Origin: Puffinus mauretanicus
Lineage: Eukaryota; Chordata; Aves; Procellariiformes; Procellariidae
Assembly (NCBI GenBank): GCA_023333565.1
Contig: JAJKFH010003504.1
Span: forward strand, 3,496,005-3,560,004
Direction of reading: 5' to 3'
DNA length: 64,000 nucleotides
Shown here: positions 35,701 to 49,125 of the stretch, in pieces
Layout of the letters: every line of letters begins with the position of its first letter
Position numbering within the stretch: position 1 is the first letter of the stretch
The notes under the pieces: generated by a model
The model's input: the letters and a program-made list of their open reading frames with translations, nothing else
Database searches by the model: none
What the model was told of the DNA's origin: nothing
Program-made: the position numbers and the translations under genes

Positions 35701-38237
35701 GAAAAGTGAGACCTCTGACCAGTTCATGAAAATGAACCTGACATGTCTGAGAAAGAGCTCAGAAGAATTTGCTTGAAAATTTAATGCTTGCTGATAAAAG
35801 CTATTATGTATTTAAGTTCAATCAATTTCTAATTGGTTGTTTTGTAACTTCGTGCTTCATCTTAAATAGCCTGACAATACTATATTCTTATAAAAACAAT
35901 CCGTACCTCACTCCACAGCACACACTGAAACAAAGACTGATAGCAAATTCCTCCCAGACCACCTAGGATGGACCTATAAATTTAAGAACATGAGTAACTG
36001 AACATCAGAATAGCACAAATATTTACCAAATTGTTTTAGCTGGCTAGCGTAATACCCATGTCACCCAAAAACAATTTTTCCGGTGGAGTTTACATCTCCA
36101 GACCAGCACTAATGTACCGACTGTAACGAACACATTTGGGGCATCAGGGAATTTAAAGATTGAGAAAAACTGATGAGGAGAGAAAGCAATGGTGGTTAAT
36201 ACAAAACGAGATCAAAAGAAACCCATTAGTATGAAATGGGCTGTGTAGAATATCTCCCAGTATAGCAATTGCATTAATGAGCATGCAGTTTCATGAAGCT
36301 GAGTTGTTACAAATACTGGACTGCGATACTAATTACACCCTATGAAATATAAACAACTTATAAATATAGAAAAGCTGCTCTAAAACCTACAGTTACCTAA
36401 CACATAGCTGTAGATCCATCAGGAAGATACTGGTGTGAATTCCCTTGCTCGCCAGGCAAACTTCTGACACGTGACAGTTAACACGCCTGGATCAACAAGA
36501 AAAGGGTGCAGTGAAGTAACATCATGATGGATTGAAATACTTTTGCTAACGAGAGGGAGAGTTCTTCAACTCCGAAGCAGAAAGCCAGGTCAATGATGGC
36601 TGATTCAGGACATCTTGTGATGGTAGAAGTACCTGAACATGGGAAATTCAGACCTAGGATGCAGAGTCAGTAAGGTAGGTAAGCATATGCCTTCTAATTT
36701 GAAGTCAGTTGAAAGGTACCCAGAATCACCCAGTTGCAGGACTGGAAAGCTACCTCTATACCATTAAACAGAAGAGGACCGGGAGCCTGAGCCTTCATGA
36801 CGTGGCCTGGCTGCATCTGTGTTGCAGAACACCGAGTTGGGTCCAGGCCATTCCTTGGCTATTCCTATACTGGTAAATTAAACAACATCAAATAATGAAC
36901 CTTAGCCCCAGAATTAAATTGTCTGTACTGTTCAGTTGCTAGAACGGTCCCTGGCATGGGACTCCCATACCACTTCCCTAAACAATTCTCAAGAGTTTGG
37001 GATGTAGCATGGACCAAGGACTGCTCCCAACAGGCAATTCAGGTGCAGACACACAGTTTTTGACTGTAATAGATTTTAAAAGCATAGACATAGGCTCTTC
37101 TGTGCCACCTGGCCTCACTACTAGAAATAGGTCCCAAACTCTTGCAACCCAAAGAAATAGTTCCTCTATTTTGAGTGTTTTTTCACTTCACAGTACCTGA
37201 CGAACGTGAGGGCTCTGCTGCAGCCCAACACAGTGATTTTTAGTAGTAAAGTGAGGGAATGCGCTGCCTTCCTTGGAAGGGTTGGTATGAGGACATGCAG
37301 GGGTGTTCGAGGGTGCAAAGCTTGCTGAGATAAAGCTGAAGGCCGATGTCGAGGAGTGAAGGAACCAAAAGTAGTGCACTCTTATCCGCATCACCTTTTT
37401 GTGACCAGTCTGAACATTCTCCAAAGTCTTTGTATTCCAGTGATGTAGACAAAATGGCCCAAAACAGGAGCAGAGAGTTAACAGTTAACAAACTGGTAAC
37501 TAACAGGTAAGCAATATTTGAATTTGAGCTGTGACCTTCTTTCATTTTACAGTAGACATATCTATTGGATCCAGTCTGAGCTCCTTCCTTTATCTCTGAT
37601 ATGGTGATTTAGTATGTAAATGTACTTGCCATGTCTTACCCTGTGTATTTGTACAGGGATTATGCATTCGGAATCCAGTATTTGCTAAACACTGTAGTAA
37701 TATAACTAATAGCTATACATTTATAGCAAATTATAATGAGAGGTTGGACATACGATACTCTATTCTAACATTCATTCTAAAATGCATGAAGTATATTTTT
37801 GATAAACGTCTAAATAATATCTTCTCATATATGTACATTTCTATTGGTTCTGAGGACAAAAATATTGAAAAGCCATTAAGCTCTGGAAATTGGGCTGTAA
37901 GTGATCAAACGAGTAAATTGATCATATAGTGCAATGAGAGATGAGCATCAAACAGTAAATCAAGGCTTGTAAAATTGGGATGACTGTCTGCATTTATGAG
38001 CAGCCAAAAATAGGTTTAAAACAAGAAAGAAGAAAATACATACACTTCATTCACCATCTTTTATGAAGCTGAATCTTAAGTGACAAGCGTAAATATTGAC
38101 CTTGTAACAAGCATCCTATTAAGCACTTAATTTAGCTCAGGATTCAGCCTCTTTGAATTAAATAAAGGTAGGAGCTGCAATTCACTCACTGCAAGCTTAT
38201 AACAGACTTTCTCACTCTCTCTAACACCTCTGTGTAT

Positions 38238-38272
38238 GCCCCAGTCTCTACATCTGTAAAACAAACGGAATG
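38238..38272 (+). repeat. Possible MIR-like remnant
   Basis: GCCCCAGTCTCTACATCTGT followed by AAAACAAACGGAATG recalls the CTCAGTTTCCCCATCTGTAAAA block of ancient SINEs. Too diverged for a firm call. Confidence 0.25.
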
Positions 38273-41200
38273 TATTCAAAACTTCTGTGAGTGTAACGCA
38301 CTATCAGCAGCACATCGCTGGCAGCTCTGTTACAGCTGTATGGCCCCAGTCTAGCTGGCTAGACCCAACGCTCTTTTGAGAGCACTGAGGAAAGCCTGTT
38401 ATTCCCTTAGACTCTTCTTTAGGGACTCTCTTATGCCACGACAGGCCTTTGGTCTAGCCCCTTCCCATGTCTTTTGAGTCCTATATTGCTGCAGGTCTGT
38501 TTTCAGGTGTTTGAGCTGAACAAGCACACAACAATATCATCAGCAGAACAACAGAATATTCAGGACAAGCAGTCGAGACAGAAGAGAGAAACATAGGAAG
38601 GGTTTCTCTGAAATTACACTGGCACAGTTCATTCTGACCTAAGGCCACAATTTTCTCCCTTTCTTCTCACTTAAATTCATTTTGCTGGTTATTTTTGTGG
38701 TGCAGATTGCTTCCCTTCAAATCATTGGCAATGCATAAGTAGGCTCCATCTTCATTGCCTTCTATCTTCTTTTTTCGATGTGCTTTTTGGAAAGGAACGT
38801 ATCATCTGCTTTCTCTTTGCATTACAACAAAAATTCTGTAGGAAAACACAAAGGAAAAAGAAAAATCTTCCCTGTATAGATGTCCAAATTCCATCCTTAA
38901 TATGACATATTATCTCTCATGAACGTAATTGATGGTTCAAAATGCTATCCCTACTTTTCAGTATTGTCTTGTTGTTGCCAAGGAGTCTTTTTGTAAATAC
39001 TTGCTTTTGGAAAAATGATGGTGACAAATCACTTTCCAGGTTTCCATGACTGCTGCAGTGTTTAATTTATTTTGATTCATTCTGTGTTTACATCTGCTTT
39101 CAGTCTTTGTGTCCTGTCTTTTGAGAATTCACCTAATCTACTTCGGTTTCCAAAAAATTGATTGGGAATTTCATGTTACGGTCTTTCTCTAAAAAAAAAA
39201 AAACAAAAAAGAAAAGGCATTTGACTTTTTCATTCTTTCCCCTAAAAGATTTGTGAAATACAGGATATAACTATAGCAGATGTGAATAAGAAACAGAACT
39301 CCCAAGTCATCTATGATACAAAGTTATTTCACTGGGATAAGACCTTTTCCTTTCATGGCCTCATCATAGTTTGTTCCAGCTCTTAGCTAGAATTTCCAGT
39401 TCACCTCATAGACCCATATGAACCATAGAAGCAAAGACCCATGTTTTCAACCTCCGTTCAGCAAAATACAGAGTACCCTTAACGCTAACAGGATTTAAAC
39501 ACGTGATTAAGTTCCTTTGAACAATAGTCTGAAAGCATCTTATCACTTCATTATCTTTTCCATTGCATATTTGGCATTTGACATCCTTTCAGTTGTACAT
39601 CTAATTCCAAGTACCTAGCTAAAACACTGGGTGTACGTCTTTAATCATCCTTAGTTATGAAGCAGCTGAAAAAATTCATACAATGGGTGAACCACACAAA
39701 ACTTACACCTGCAAAACTGCATGTTTATTGCAGATTTCCCCATGAACCGGTCAAGTACGTGAGTACAAATCCATGTCAGCAGATGTTGCCCCAGCCAGCT
39801 GAGCAGTTTGAAAGTTGCTTGAGATTTCCTAACAGCATTTTCTTCAGGGGAGAAAATGCAGATGCAGATGCAAAGAGAAGTATGTTGTCTTCCTCTCCAG
39901 TCCGTTTTCAACAGCAGCAATACTCAGCTATTCCTACACCGAGGCACAGTAACAAAGAGACTTCTCCCACCTGGCCTTAACTTCATCAGTCATATCTTTC
40001 ACTCTTCTCTCCTGGTTTTCCACCCCAGTTAATAATCCGAGGAGAAGAAGATATACATGTGACTTGTTTTTCACTGTGATCTTTGTGTAAATTTTGACAA
40101 CAGATGAGGATCCACCCAGGCTTTAGATTTGGCTGGAAAAGTCCATTCTCCTGTGAAGAGGAACAGTCTTTGCCTTCTCTATGCATTTTTATAATGACTT
40201 TTGGGGACATATAACGCAGAGGGAATCAATCCACTGATTTTGACAAAATTCAACAGGTATTCCAACATCTTTACCTTTCTAAATAAAAGCTAATTTGAAA
40301 GGCAAAAGATACATTATTGCAGAGATTTCTGGTTTTCCTTTTTATTACTTTTGGGTTTCTTCCTTTACTGTGATGTCTACTCCATTTCCTAAGTCCCTTA
40401 GTTTAAATTTGAAATTAAATAGTTTCCAGATGCAATTTTACTGCTCCCTTACCCACTTAATGAAAACTAAAAGATGCTGTAGAATCCCTGTTGAGGCACC
40501 ACTATCAATAAGTTTGGCAAATGCCCATCATAAAGCTTTATTACTGCTCTGCTGACTTAAAAAAAATGTAAGTCATCTAGGACAGGATGAAGTGCAATAA
40601 CAGTTCAATGGTAAGAGATTCACTTTGGGGGTGTTATGATGCTTCTTGAGAACTTTTGCTTAAAATATGCATAAACGCACACAGGATACAGTTTGGCAAG
40701 TGGAACCTTTCATACTCTATAGAAATAAAGTGCAATTAGCCAGTTGCAATTCAATTACATTTGTGTGCTAAATAAGGCTACTGAGAAAAATCACATGCTG
40801 TTTATTCCTAAAGAGAAGTACTAATACAGCTTTAATTTGATTTTCCTTAGCCTTTCTATAAAGTCAGTTTGCAACTTTTTGATTTATAATAATAAGCGAA
40901 CAAAGAAACCCCCAACTTTTGCATTTTACATTGAAGTAAATTTGAGGCTTGTGTCAGAGAAGATTTATTCCTAACACTCAGAGTAAAACAACTGACCCTG
41001 GAAGGTTAAACGAAGGACTTTATTTTCCTACTACTAAATTTCAAATGTAGCAAAAGTTTAAGATTCAAAGTCATCTTCCTAGCAGAATACAGTGTACTAG
41101 CCTCCCTCTCTCAAAGTGTTTCTTAATCCATGAGGACTTTATTTCCCCCTTTAAATAAAATAGAATTTTTTTTTTTTTAGCCCAGACATACTATATTTTT

Positions 41201-41705
41201 ACTGGATATCAAATATACTTTAAGTTTACCTTGGCCCAGGTAATGTCTTGGAAACAGAATTTGGCCCATAATATAAATGGATGGAGAAAATTAATTACTG
41301 CATATAAAATTTTACCTGTAAGACCCATATTTCTGAATGTATTCTTAGAATTGTAGCAAGTACACCTGATCAGCCTAAATGAGGTCAGAATTTAGATCAA
41401 GGAGTAAATCAGTTCCTTTCAAAACAGTGCAATATCTCAGGATTTACATAAACGGAGAGGATTTCATCATGCCAGTAACCTTCAGAGTGGGAGAGAGTAA
41501 GAATGACCTAAACATGAGGTTTAAAAAAATTAGCTGCTTTAGTAGAAATTAGTAAATTAGTAAAAAAAGACTTAGTAAAAACTTCAGCTGGTAGAAACCT
41601 CCCTTCCAAATGTCCTCATCTGTGTGCACAAGGAAGGGCAGAGGAGAAGCCAGTTACCAGCCTGGAGCTCCTCCTCGGGAAGGCTCCTCTCTAGACCTGA
41701 TCTCT

Positions 41706-42121
41706 AGAATCATAGAATCATTTAGATTGGAAAAGACCTCTAAGATCATCGAGTCCAACCATCAACCCAACACACCATGTCCACTACACCATGTCCCTAA
41801 GCACCTCATCTACACGTCTTTTAAATACTTCCAGGGATGGGGACTCAGCCACTTCCCTGAGCAGCCTGTTCCAAGGCCTGACCACTCTTTCAGTAAAGAA
41901 ATTTCTCCTAATGTCCAATCTAAACCTCCCTTGGCGCAACTTGAGGCCATTTCCTCTCGTCCTATCACTTGTTACTTGGGAGAAGAGACCAACCCCCACC
42001 TCACTACAACCTCCTTTCAGGTAGTTGTAGAGCGCAATGAGGTCTCCCCTCAGCCTCCTCTTCTCCAGGCTAAACAGTCCCTGTTCCCTCAGCCATTCCT
42101 CAGAAGACTTGTTCTCCAAGG
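41706..42121 (-). mobile_element. CR1 LINE 3' end, 416 bp
   Basis: The plus strand begins with tail units (AGAATCATAGAATCAT) and runs 416 bp to a truncation near 42121. On the minus strand the reverse transcriptase C-terminus is open without a break, from the block [20 protein letters not shown] to VDEVLRDMV (stop at 41784), read through a few upstream non-CR1 codons. The intact frame implies a fairly young insertion. It belongs to the same subfamily as 48564-49125 and 55912-58865. Confidence 0.92.
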
Positions 42122-43071
42122 TGAGAACTTGTGGCAAAACCTGTAGCTTCCAACAGAGGAGAAACATTTCTATTCTACTAATGATGGTTTTCTACTTGTT
42201 TTCAGGAAGAATCCAAAAATCCTTCTCTTCAAGCTGAAGGCTTTCCCTTCCCTTTCACCATTAAGGGATTTTTCAAGAAAAGACTCCTTGTCATGGGAAA
42301 CACATTCCTAGCACCCCCAAACACCCTACATTTCCTCTTTTGCGTTCATTTGAAATTAGCCACTGGAACAGGAACATCTGGCTTTTAAGGAAAGTAGCAT
42401 AGCAGGAGATAGAAAACACTTCTTTCTTTCAGAGTAGAAAACCCTGGTCTTTGGAAGGAGTGCTTACAATGCTGAAGATCATGTGAGCTCCTGGCTTCCA
42501 ATGCCAGCCTGTATCCATTTCAGTGTAAGTGTTGAGACCTGCCTTGAAAGCCAAATGCTGCCATGAAAATTGTCTGCATTCTCTGATTCCATGGAAAAAG
42601 TATTCAACAAAAATTTCAGTTCCAAACACATTTATATTTCATCTTGACCCATTTAAACTGTAAAATGGAGTGGGTACAGCTGCTAGAGACGGTCAGGAGG
42701 GGCTGCAGTAGCAGGATGCAATCTGCTTGGACCATCTCCCATACAGAGATGTGGAGATGTATGCACTTTACAACATAACTTTGCATATAGATGTCTATGT
42801 GAATGAGTCACTAACAAAGGATATAATTAGAGAAGCACCATGAGGGGACTCATGTGTTTTGTAATAAATTACAAAATTCATGTATAGGGCCATACTGGGC
42901 AGAGATTTTCTAATTAGACCATTCAACATGTTTATGCTGATAGTCCCCAAAACTGACCAGAGTAGAACATCTACAAATTGGTTGGAGAAGAACACATACA
43001 CCTTTTCATCTCCCATCCACCAAGGCCTATGAAATTTGAAAAAAAATAATATAAAGTGCAACGGATAAAGC

Positions 43072-43110
43072 AGTTATTAATAGTCTTCAATAGAGTTATT
43101 AATAGTCTTC
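43072..43110. repeat. Short direct duplication, 22-bp period
   Basis: AGTTATTAATAGTCTTC occurs exactly at 43072-43088 and 43094-43110. A local slippage-type duplication. Confidence 0.85.
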
Positions 43111-44719
43111 TTCAAGGAAGAAACTTACATTGTCAAGTGGACAGTTTGGCACACATATTCTTTCCCATCTTTAATTCCTGTGAGTCTATGGAAAAAGCTA
43201 TTGACTAGATAGAAATGAAGCATGCATAATTGCATTATGTCACAATTTTACGCTTAGCATCTGGCAATGATTCTGTCTCCAAAGTAAGAAATTCAGATAT
43301 GACAACAATGAACAATGAATCTGATTCTCATCTTCATTAAACTGGGTTTTCATTGCTGTAATTTCAGTCTATTTTTTCTCCTAATATTCAGTCATTCTGA
43401 TATCAGCTGATTCAGGATGTGAATAGCTAATTAGATTTGGATGATTTCATGCATCCCAAAGAGGAAGCTGAAATTTGGCTGAATCCTTCTGAAAAAGAAA
43501 ATAATGCTAGAAGAGTCAAGATGTACTGCTCTAAATAAAACTGATTTTCATATTCTATCCAAACAGAATAGGCAGTTTTTGCCTCATGGGCAACCACATA
43601 TTTTAGGTTACTGACTGGTTTCATTAAAGGTCAAGAGGCAACTTTCTTTTTTATGGCTCTGAAGCATTAGAGAAGTTAATTTGTGAATCAGTCTTCTGTG
43701 TGACAGCCTCCATCACCAGAAATGAGTAGCAGCTAGAGGTGTTAACCTCTACAACTGCTTGTCTAGCTGTCCCACCACCCCATTGTATAAAGTCTACTAC
43801 CTTGCTAATTATCTACCTTGCTAATCAGGGCCCACAAAAAATAGTATGCAACTGTAACTTGTATTAGAATAAAGCATTCGGACTGACAAAGCAAGGTGGG
43901 TTTCACTTGGACCATAAAGCATATTGTGAGCGTTGAATGTCACTGCCAGGTTGAACAAATAGATGTTGTAATCTAGAAACACAAGAATAGGTCAGTGAAT
44001 AGGTTAGATCATACACAGAGTGAGTTTCATTCTGTTTCAATCTCCTTTTCTGAACTTCTGAACAGTTTGATGAGCACTCGCCTCCTTTTCAAGCTAACTC
44101 ACCTGAAGGCTTGTAGACAAAGCAAGTGCAGGGAGAGTTCCCAGAAGTTTGCAACAATTTGCCTGAAAGGGTGCTGTAGGCACTCCTATCAGTCTATTTG
44201 AAAACAAAGACTTTTTGGAAATATATTTCCTCTGTTTTCAGAAAACACTGACTTTCCTCGAGATTGGATAAGGATGTGTCATTAGTGCTCTTGGCCACAG
44301 ACCTTAAGATATGCATCATTGCTTATCCTGTGGACATAAGACCTTCTGTTATCATACCAGCATCATATATTTAGCTGCTTAGTTCTCACACAGACAAGCA
44401 TCTAATTTTAAGAGCAGCTGTGCCAGTTGCAGTATAATTTATGTGACGATACTTGTTCAATATTATTTTGGATTACAGCAATTTAGATCATAATCCTACT
44501 TCCCCCACAGTAGTCCTACCATTGACATCAGCAAAAGCTAGATGAGATCCAAAGGGAATGGCAGAGCCATTGTTCATCTGGCCATAACTTCTACCAAGAG
44601 GGATTTTCATACTCATGTCTAGGGTTAGTTTCTTGTAGACAGTTAAACGCTAAGTACTCAGACAAAATGGAAAAGATCCTGATTCCATTTACTGGCATGG
44701 TTTTAAGGTGAATAGATTG

Positions 44720-44755
44720 CATTTAAACTGGTGTAACTAAGAACAAAATCCAGCC
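44720..44755 (+). repeat. Possible ancient amniote repeat fragment
   Basis: CATTTAAACTGGTGTAACTA followed by AGAACAAAATCCAGCC resembles the ACTGGTGTAACTGAGA then CAGAATCTGGCCC pattern of an ancient dispersed sequence in birds and turtles. Recognised by pattern only. Confidence 0.3.
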
Positions 44756-46179
44756 AACTGTATTGAACCCAGGGCCCATAACATTTTCTTCCTTTCAGAT
44801 CATACGTTAAGGTATTTCTCATTACATTGCAAAATCCCCCTCAGTCTATATTCTTCTTGTACTCACATCTGTCTTTCAACTGACAATGTCAGTATCACGG
44901 CAAGTCCATTACCAGAATATATGCTGTTAAGTACTCTATTTAAGAGAATTTTATTCCTGACAGATTCAGATACTTTCAGGCTTGCTGTTATTTCCATTTT
45001 GTACTCTGGAACAGTGCCAGGTAGACTTGTACAATAAAAATACCAGCACTGAAATGAAGGGGTTTTAACTCTATCAGCTGGAGAAAGAAAGGAAGGTAAT
45101 AATCAGGAGTTCAGTTAGAGTTTGTAACACCTTATGGAAGGATTGAATGAGTCTTTTACGCCAATGTTAGAGGAAACCTGGACCTGATTCTTTTTGCCTT
45201 TATTTTGCTTTGTAAAACAGGGGGAGTCCACTAACCACAGCTGCTGTTCTGTATTTGCACTGGTATCAACAAGATCAGCTTCCATTTATGCAGATTGCCC
45301 ACAATTTTGTTGACCATGAAAATCTTTGACCATCATTAGAAATCTGGTCTGCACGTGATTTTCTGTTCTGCTGTTGTAGGACTGATGGTCTCAGCTCTTT
45401 CCATGGGAATATCAGGTCTCGGTACTCACCAGCAATTTGGTCTTTTATTCAGACCATTTGACAGGATCAGTCAAAACCACAGACTCTTCCCTCTCACAGA
45501 TTACTGGGGAAGCTGATTTCTTCTGAAGATATTAAAGATGAAATGAGAAAACACACATAACCAGCAAAAGGGCCTCGAATGCCTTTCTTCTTTCATTCAC
45601 AACCCAGTTAGAAGTCCTTAAGCAAATCACTTCAGTCACAGCTTGATATCAGCCCTACCTCTCTTTTGGGTGGCTTCACTCAAAGAGCAATTGTCTTCAT
45701 TTGTGACCCTTCTACAAGCTGATGACTAAATAACAGGCTGCTCCTTTTCCTGGGCTGTTCCCGGGCTGTTCCCCTCTCCACAGGCTTAGCACCAGCTACA
45801 CTGCTCAGGTCCTTTTTTTGAGATGCAGTGACAAGGAGCACGTCGTGAAGCAGCGACGTGCTGTTCATCGGGCACAGCAGGACTCAGCCATCCTGCTGCT
45901 CAGGACCATAGACTGAGCCGTGGCTGACTGTCTCAGGTTTCCCATTTGTGATTTACAGTGCGTCCCCTAGGTCTGTAACCTGACAGTCACACATATTTCA
46001 GCTTCTAACGATACATATCTTTCCCTCAGCCAACAGCTTCACCACATTTCCCCTACCATTGATTCTGCCTGAATTTACACTACATATAGCTGTAATGCTA
46101 ATGTCACTTCAGACTAACCTCAGCCCATGCCCCAGAGATCTTCCCTCTTCATTCCCTGTCAAGGCTCACATTACACAAA

Positions 46180-46250
46180 AACAGTAGGACTGAGTTAGAC
46201 GGAAGGTCCATCTGTCTGACACAGTGACAGGTATGTAGCCTCCAACAGTC
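46180..46250 (+). repeat. Possible ancient CR1-type repeat remnant
   Basis: AGTAGGACTGAGTTAGACGG, AAGGTCCATCTGTCTGAC and ACAGTGACAGG follow the order GGACTGGATCAGACC, GGTCCATCTAGCCCAG, GACAGTGGCCAG that I know from old amniote repeats. Strongly decayed. Confidence 0.35.
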
Positions 46251-48563
46251 TCTCAGATTTTTTTGAGACAGACTGCGATGGGATTCAGGTACCTAAATGT
46301 AGGTGCCTGCTGCTATTTCAAATCCCTACTTGTATCTTGCTTGGCACCCAGCTGCTGCTGCAGGAGAGCATAGGTCTCCTACAGGTCCTGTGGCATATTT
46401 GCAACTCTGTGTCATGTATTTTAGGATATCTGGTTTTGGCAATAAATTCTAAATGTCATGTCTTTATGTTCAATAGTCTTTGAAAAATTTCTGATCTATG
46501 AACTTGCCTACTCTTTTCAATTACACAGTTTTAGCACTAAGAAAATCTTATGACAGGAAGGTTCACAAGTTTTATGAAAAATTGCCTGCTTTTGTTGGCT
46601 ATCAATGTGCTATCCGCCAGTTAACATTCAGCCCAAGCAGAGGCCTCTTGCAGCCATAGGATAGATGCACAGAGCAATATATAATTAATGTTTGCTTGCC
46701 TTAAACCCATACATAAGCACACTAAAATACCATGATCAGCATCATCATAAAAACATGTTGTAATATTGTAAGGCCACAAATAGTATTTTGTCACGCAAGT
46801 AAGTTAAAATATAAATAATAGCCATAACTGCAAAACACAAATGGTGACTTGAGATATGACTTCAGAAATAGGATGCACAGAAAAACATGTGCAAGTAGTA
46901 AAATCTGCAAGATGAGAACTAAGGACGTAGAGCAGGCAGGAAGGGTGTCTGATGGAACCAGAATTCCTGCAAAATAAGCAAAACCAGTACAAGGCCTGAT
47001 CCCAAAAAAAAATATCAAGAACAGATGCTCTCACCCCCTTTTGTTTGGGGGATGGGGCAGAAAAGCATAAAACTTCAAGGGTGGATGAGAAAAAATGGTC
47101 AACACAGCCCACTTCAGTTCTGGCTTCCCACATCAAAGAGCTTTGAGGATTGGCCAACTCAGCCTCAGTGACTTAGGACCATCAGGGACCGTAGCCATCA
47201 ATGCTAACTAAAACAGTATCAGTTCCATGTGTATACTCACAGCTAGTTCAGGATAAGCTCGTAAAGGACAAATAGTTTTGTATATGTGGTGATAATAAAA
47301 GTCCTTTCAATGTTATTCATGATATTACAGACCTCAGTCAACTCCCACCCTTCTTATCCAGGGGCACTTGAAGAGCCCTTGCCTATTTATTTGTTCAAAA
47401 TATGGAAGAAAATTTTTAATTTTAAACAACCTGCAACCTTTTTCTAAACGTTTTTCAGTTCGGCTATAGCCTTGTAAGATGGAGGAAATAGAATTGCTGA
47501 AATTTCAGCTCACCGTGGCCTAAGTGGAGGCATAACAACGTACACTGCTATACTTTCTGTTCTTCCCTTACTAATTGCTAACAGTCCATTTGTTGTTTTG
47601 CCTGCTTGCGATATTTCTTGTGGGTATGGCAGAACAGGCCTTCCTGTCTGGCATCTTGAAGTGTTAGTTAATTGCTGCGGTTTAACAGGGTTTATATATC
47701 ATATTGCATGGACTTTTCCAATTTACAGATGAAGTTAAGATCATATTTAACCGACATAGGATTAACACTTTCAGTTGCAAATAACTTGAAACAGGAACTT
47801 TGCCTAACTAAATCACTAGCTCATTTATGCTCTCTGGACTGGAATATAACAGTGGGAGAAAGAAAAGAGATATCCACAAAAAAGAGCATAACTTTTTTAA
47901 AGTTCTCATATAACACTACGGAGAAAAGAGGGGTTTGGGGTTTTTTAGTATAATTCTGGCTGTACATTGGGATACAAATAGTACCATATCCCCTTACAAT
48001 GGAAAAGTCATTCATGTAAGAGAGAATGAGAGGTGTATTTATGTTCCTTTTCACTGCTGTTTTTAATACACAGTTTCTTTTGGATTTTGTTTGGTTTCTT
48101 TGAATCCCACTTCTCCACAGACTTCTCAGGACTCAATACTCTGTTACTGCTTATTCTTCCTACTGCTGTGCTGGCTGTAGCAGTCCAATAGTTACTTCAG
48201 CTGAAAATAGCTCTGTTAAGTTCCAAATTGTTTTTCATTATGGAAAATGTGTGAAAAGCAAAAAAAAAAACAAGGAGAACAGACTGTAACAGAGTCTGTA
48301 GAATAGTGTATGCATCTTCCCTTAATTCCATGATTATTCAAGAGATCATAGGATATTCTTGCCCTTGATAGCCACCACTATATTCAGTTACTCTGGGTTC
48401 CCTTCTGCTCCTGTGTCTTTGCTGGATTACAGCTTCAGAGTTTAAAATATCTAGAATTGGGATTTTTTTCTACCTTTATGCTTCTGTAGGACCAAGAAGT
48501 ATTGGCACCTTGTGCTTATTTTCATTTTAGATATTATGAAGGTTTATTTAGCAACATTAATAA

Positions 48564-49125
48564 GAATCATAGAATCATTAAGGTTGGAAAAGACCTCTAA
48601 GATCATCGAGTCCAACCATCAACCCAACACCACCATACCCACTAAACCATGTCCCTAAGCGCCTCATCTACACGTCTTTTAAATACTTCCAGGGATGGGG
48701 ACTCAGCCACTTCCCTGGGCAGCCTGTTCCAAGGCCTGACCACTCTTTCAGTAAAGAATTTCTCCTAATGTCCAATTTAAACCTCCCTTGGCACAACTTG
48801 AGTCCATTTCCTCTCGTCCTATCACTTGTTACTTGGGAGAAGAGACCAACACCCACCTCGCTACAACCTCCCTTCAGGTAGTTGTAGAGCGCGATGAGGT
48901 CTCCCCTCAGCCTCCTCTTCTCCAGACTAAACAACCCCGGTTCCCTCAGCCGCTCCTCATAAGACTTGGTCTCCAGACCCTTCACCAGCTTCGTTGCCCT
49001 TCTTTGGACACGCTCCTCAATGTCCTTCTTGTAGTGAGGGGCCCAAAACTGAACACAGTATTCAAGGTGCGGCCTCACCAGTGCCGGATACAGGAGCACG
49101 ATTACCTCCCTACTCCTGCTGGCCA
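48564..49125 (-). mobile_element. CR1 LINE 3' end, 562 bp
   Basis: Tail units (AATCATAGAATCATTAAGG) start the element on the plus strand, and it is truncated near 49125 just after CTGCTGGCCA. Minus-strand translation shows the C-terminal reverse transcriptase ([19 protein letters not shown], then [21 protein letters not shown] blocks). A frameshift in the last 40 codons is visible because the ending reads [12 protein letters not shown] instead of [13 protein letters not shown] few residues are missing at KKDIEERVQ, where the 55912 copy has [11 protein letters not shown]. Same subfamily as the neighbouring minus-strand copies. Confidence 0.92.

Larger units (their letters stand above)
30780..41705. 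other. Long unique AT-rich region, no gene seen
   Basis: Eleven kilobases without a recognised gene or recent transposon. Seen within it are a C9 run near 32331-32340, an alternating purine-pyrimidine tract (32700-32735), a possible ancient repeat (38238-38272), an A-rich run (39191-39217) and a T12 run near 41168. About 36180-36380 and 40640-40860 look like conserved noncoding DNA (words such as GCAATTGCATTAATGAGC and AATTAGCCAGTTGCAATTCA). Confidence 0.5.
42122..48563. other. Unique AT-rich region, no gene seen
   Basis: No gene recognised. It holds a 22-bp-period duplication (43072-43110), possible ancient repeat fragments (44720-44755, 46180-46250) and ordinary AT-rich DNA. Frames up to 117 codons (46804-47157, minus) lack motifs and overlap other open frames. 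Confidence 0.5.

Noticed and set aside
41610..42146. 178-codon plus-strand frame
   Set aside because: It is mostly antisense to the CR1 reverse transcriptase C-terminus; the minus-strand frame carries the known motifs.
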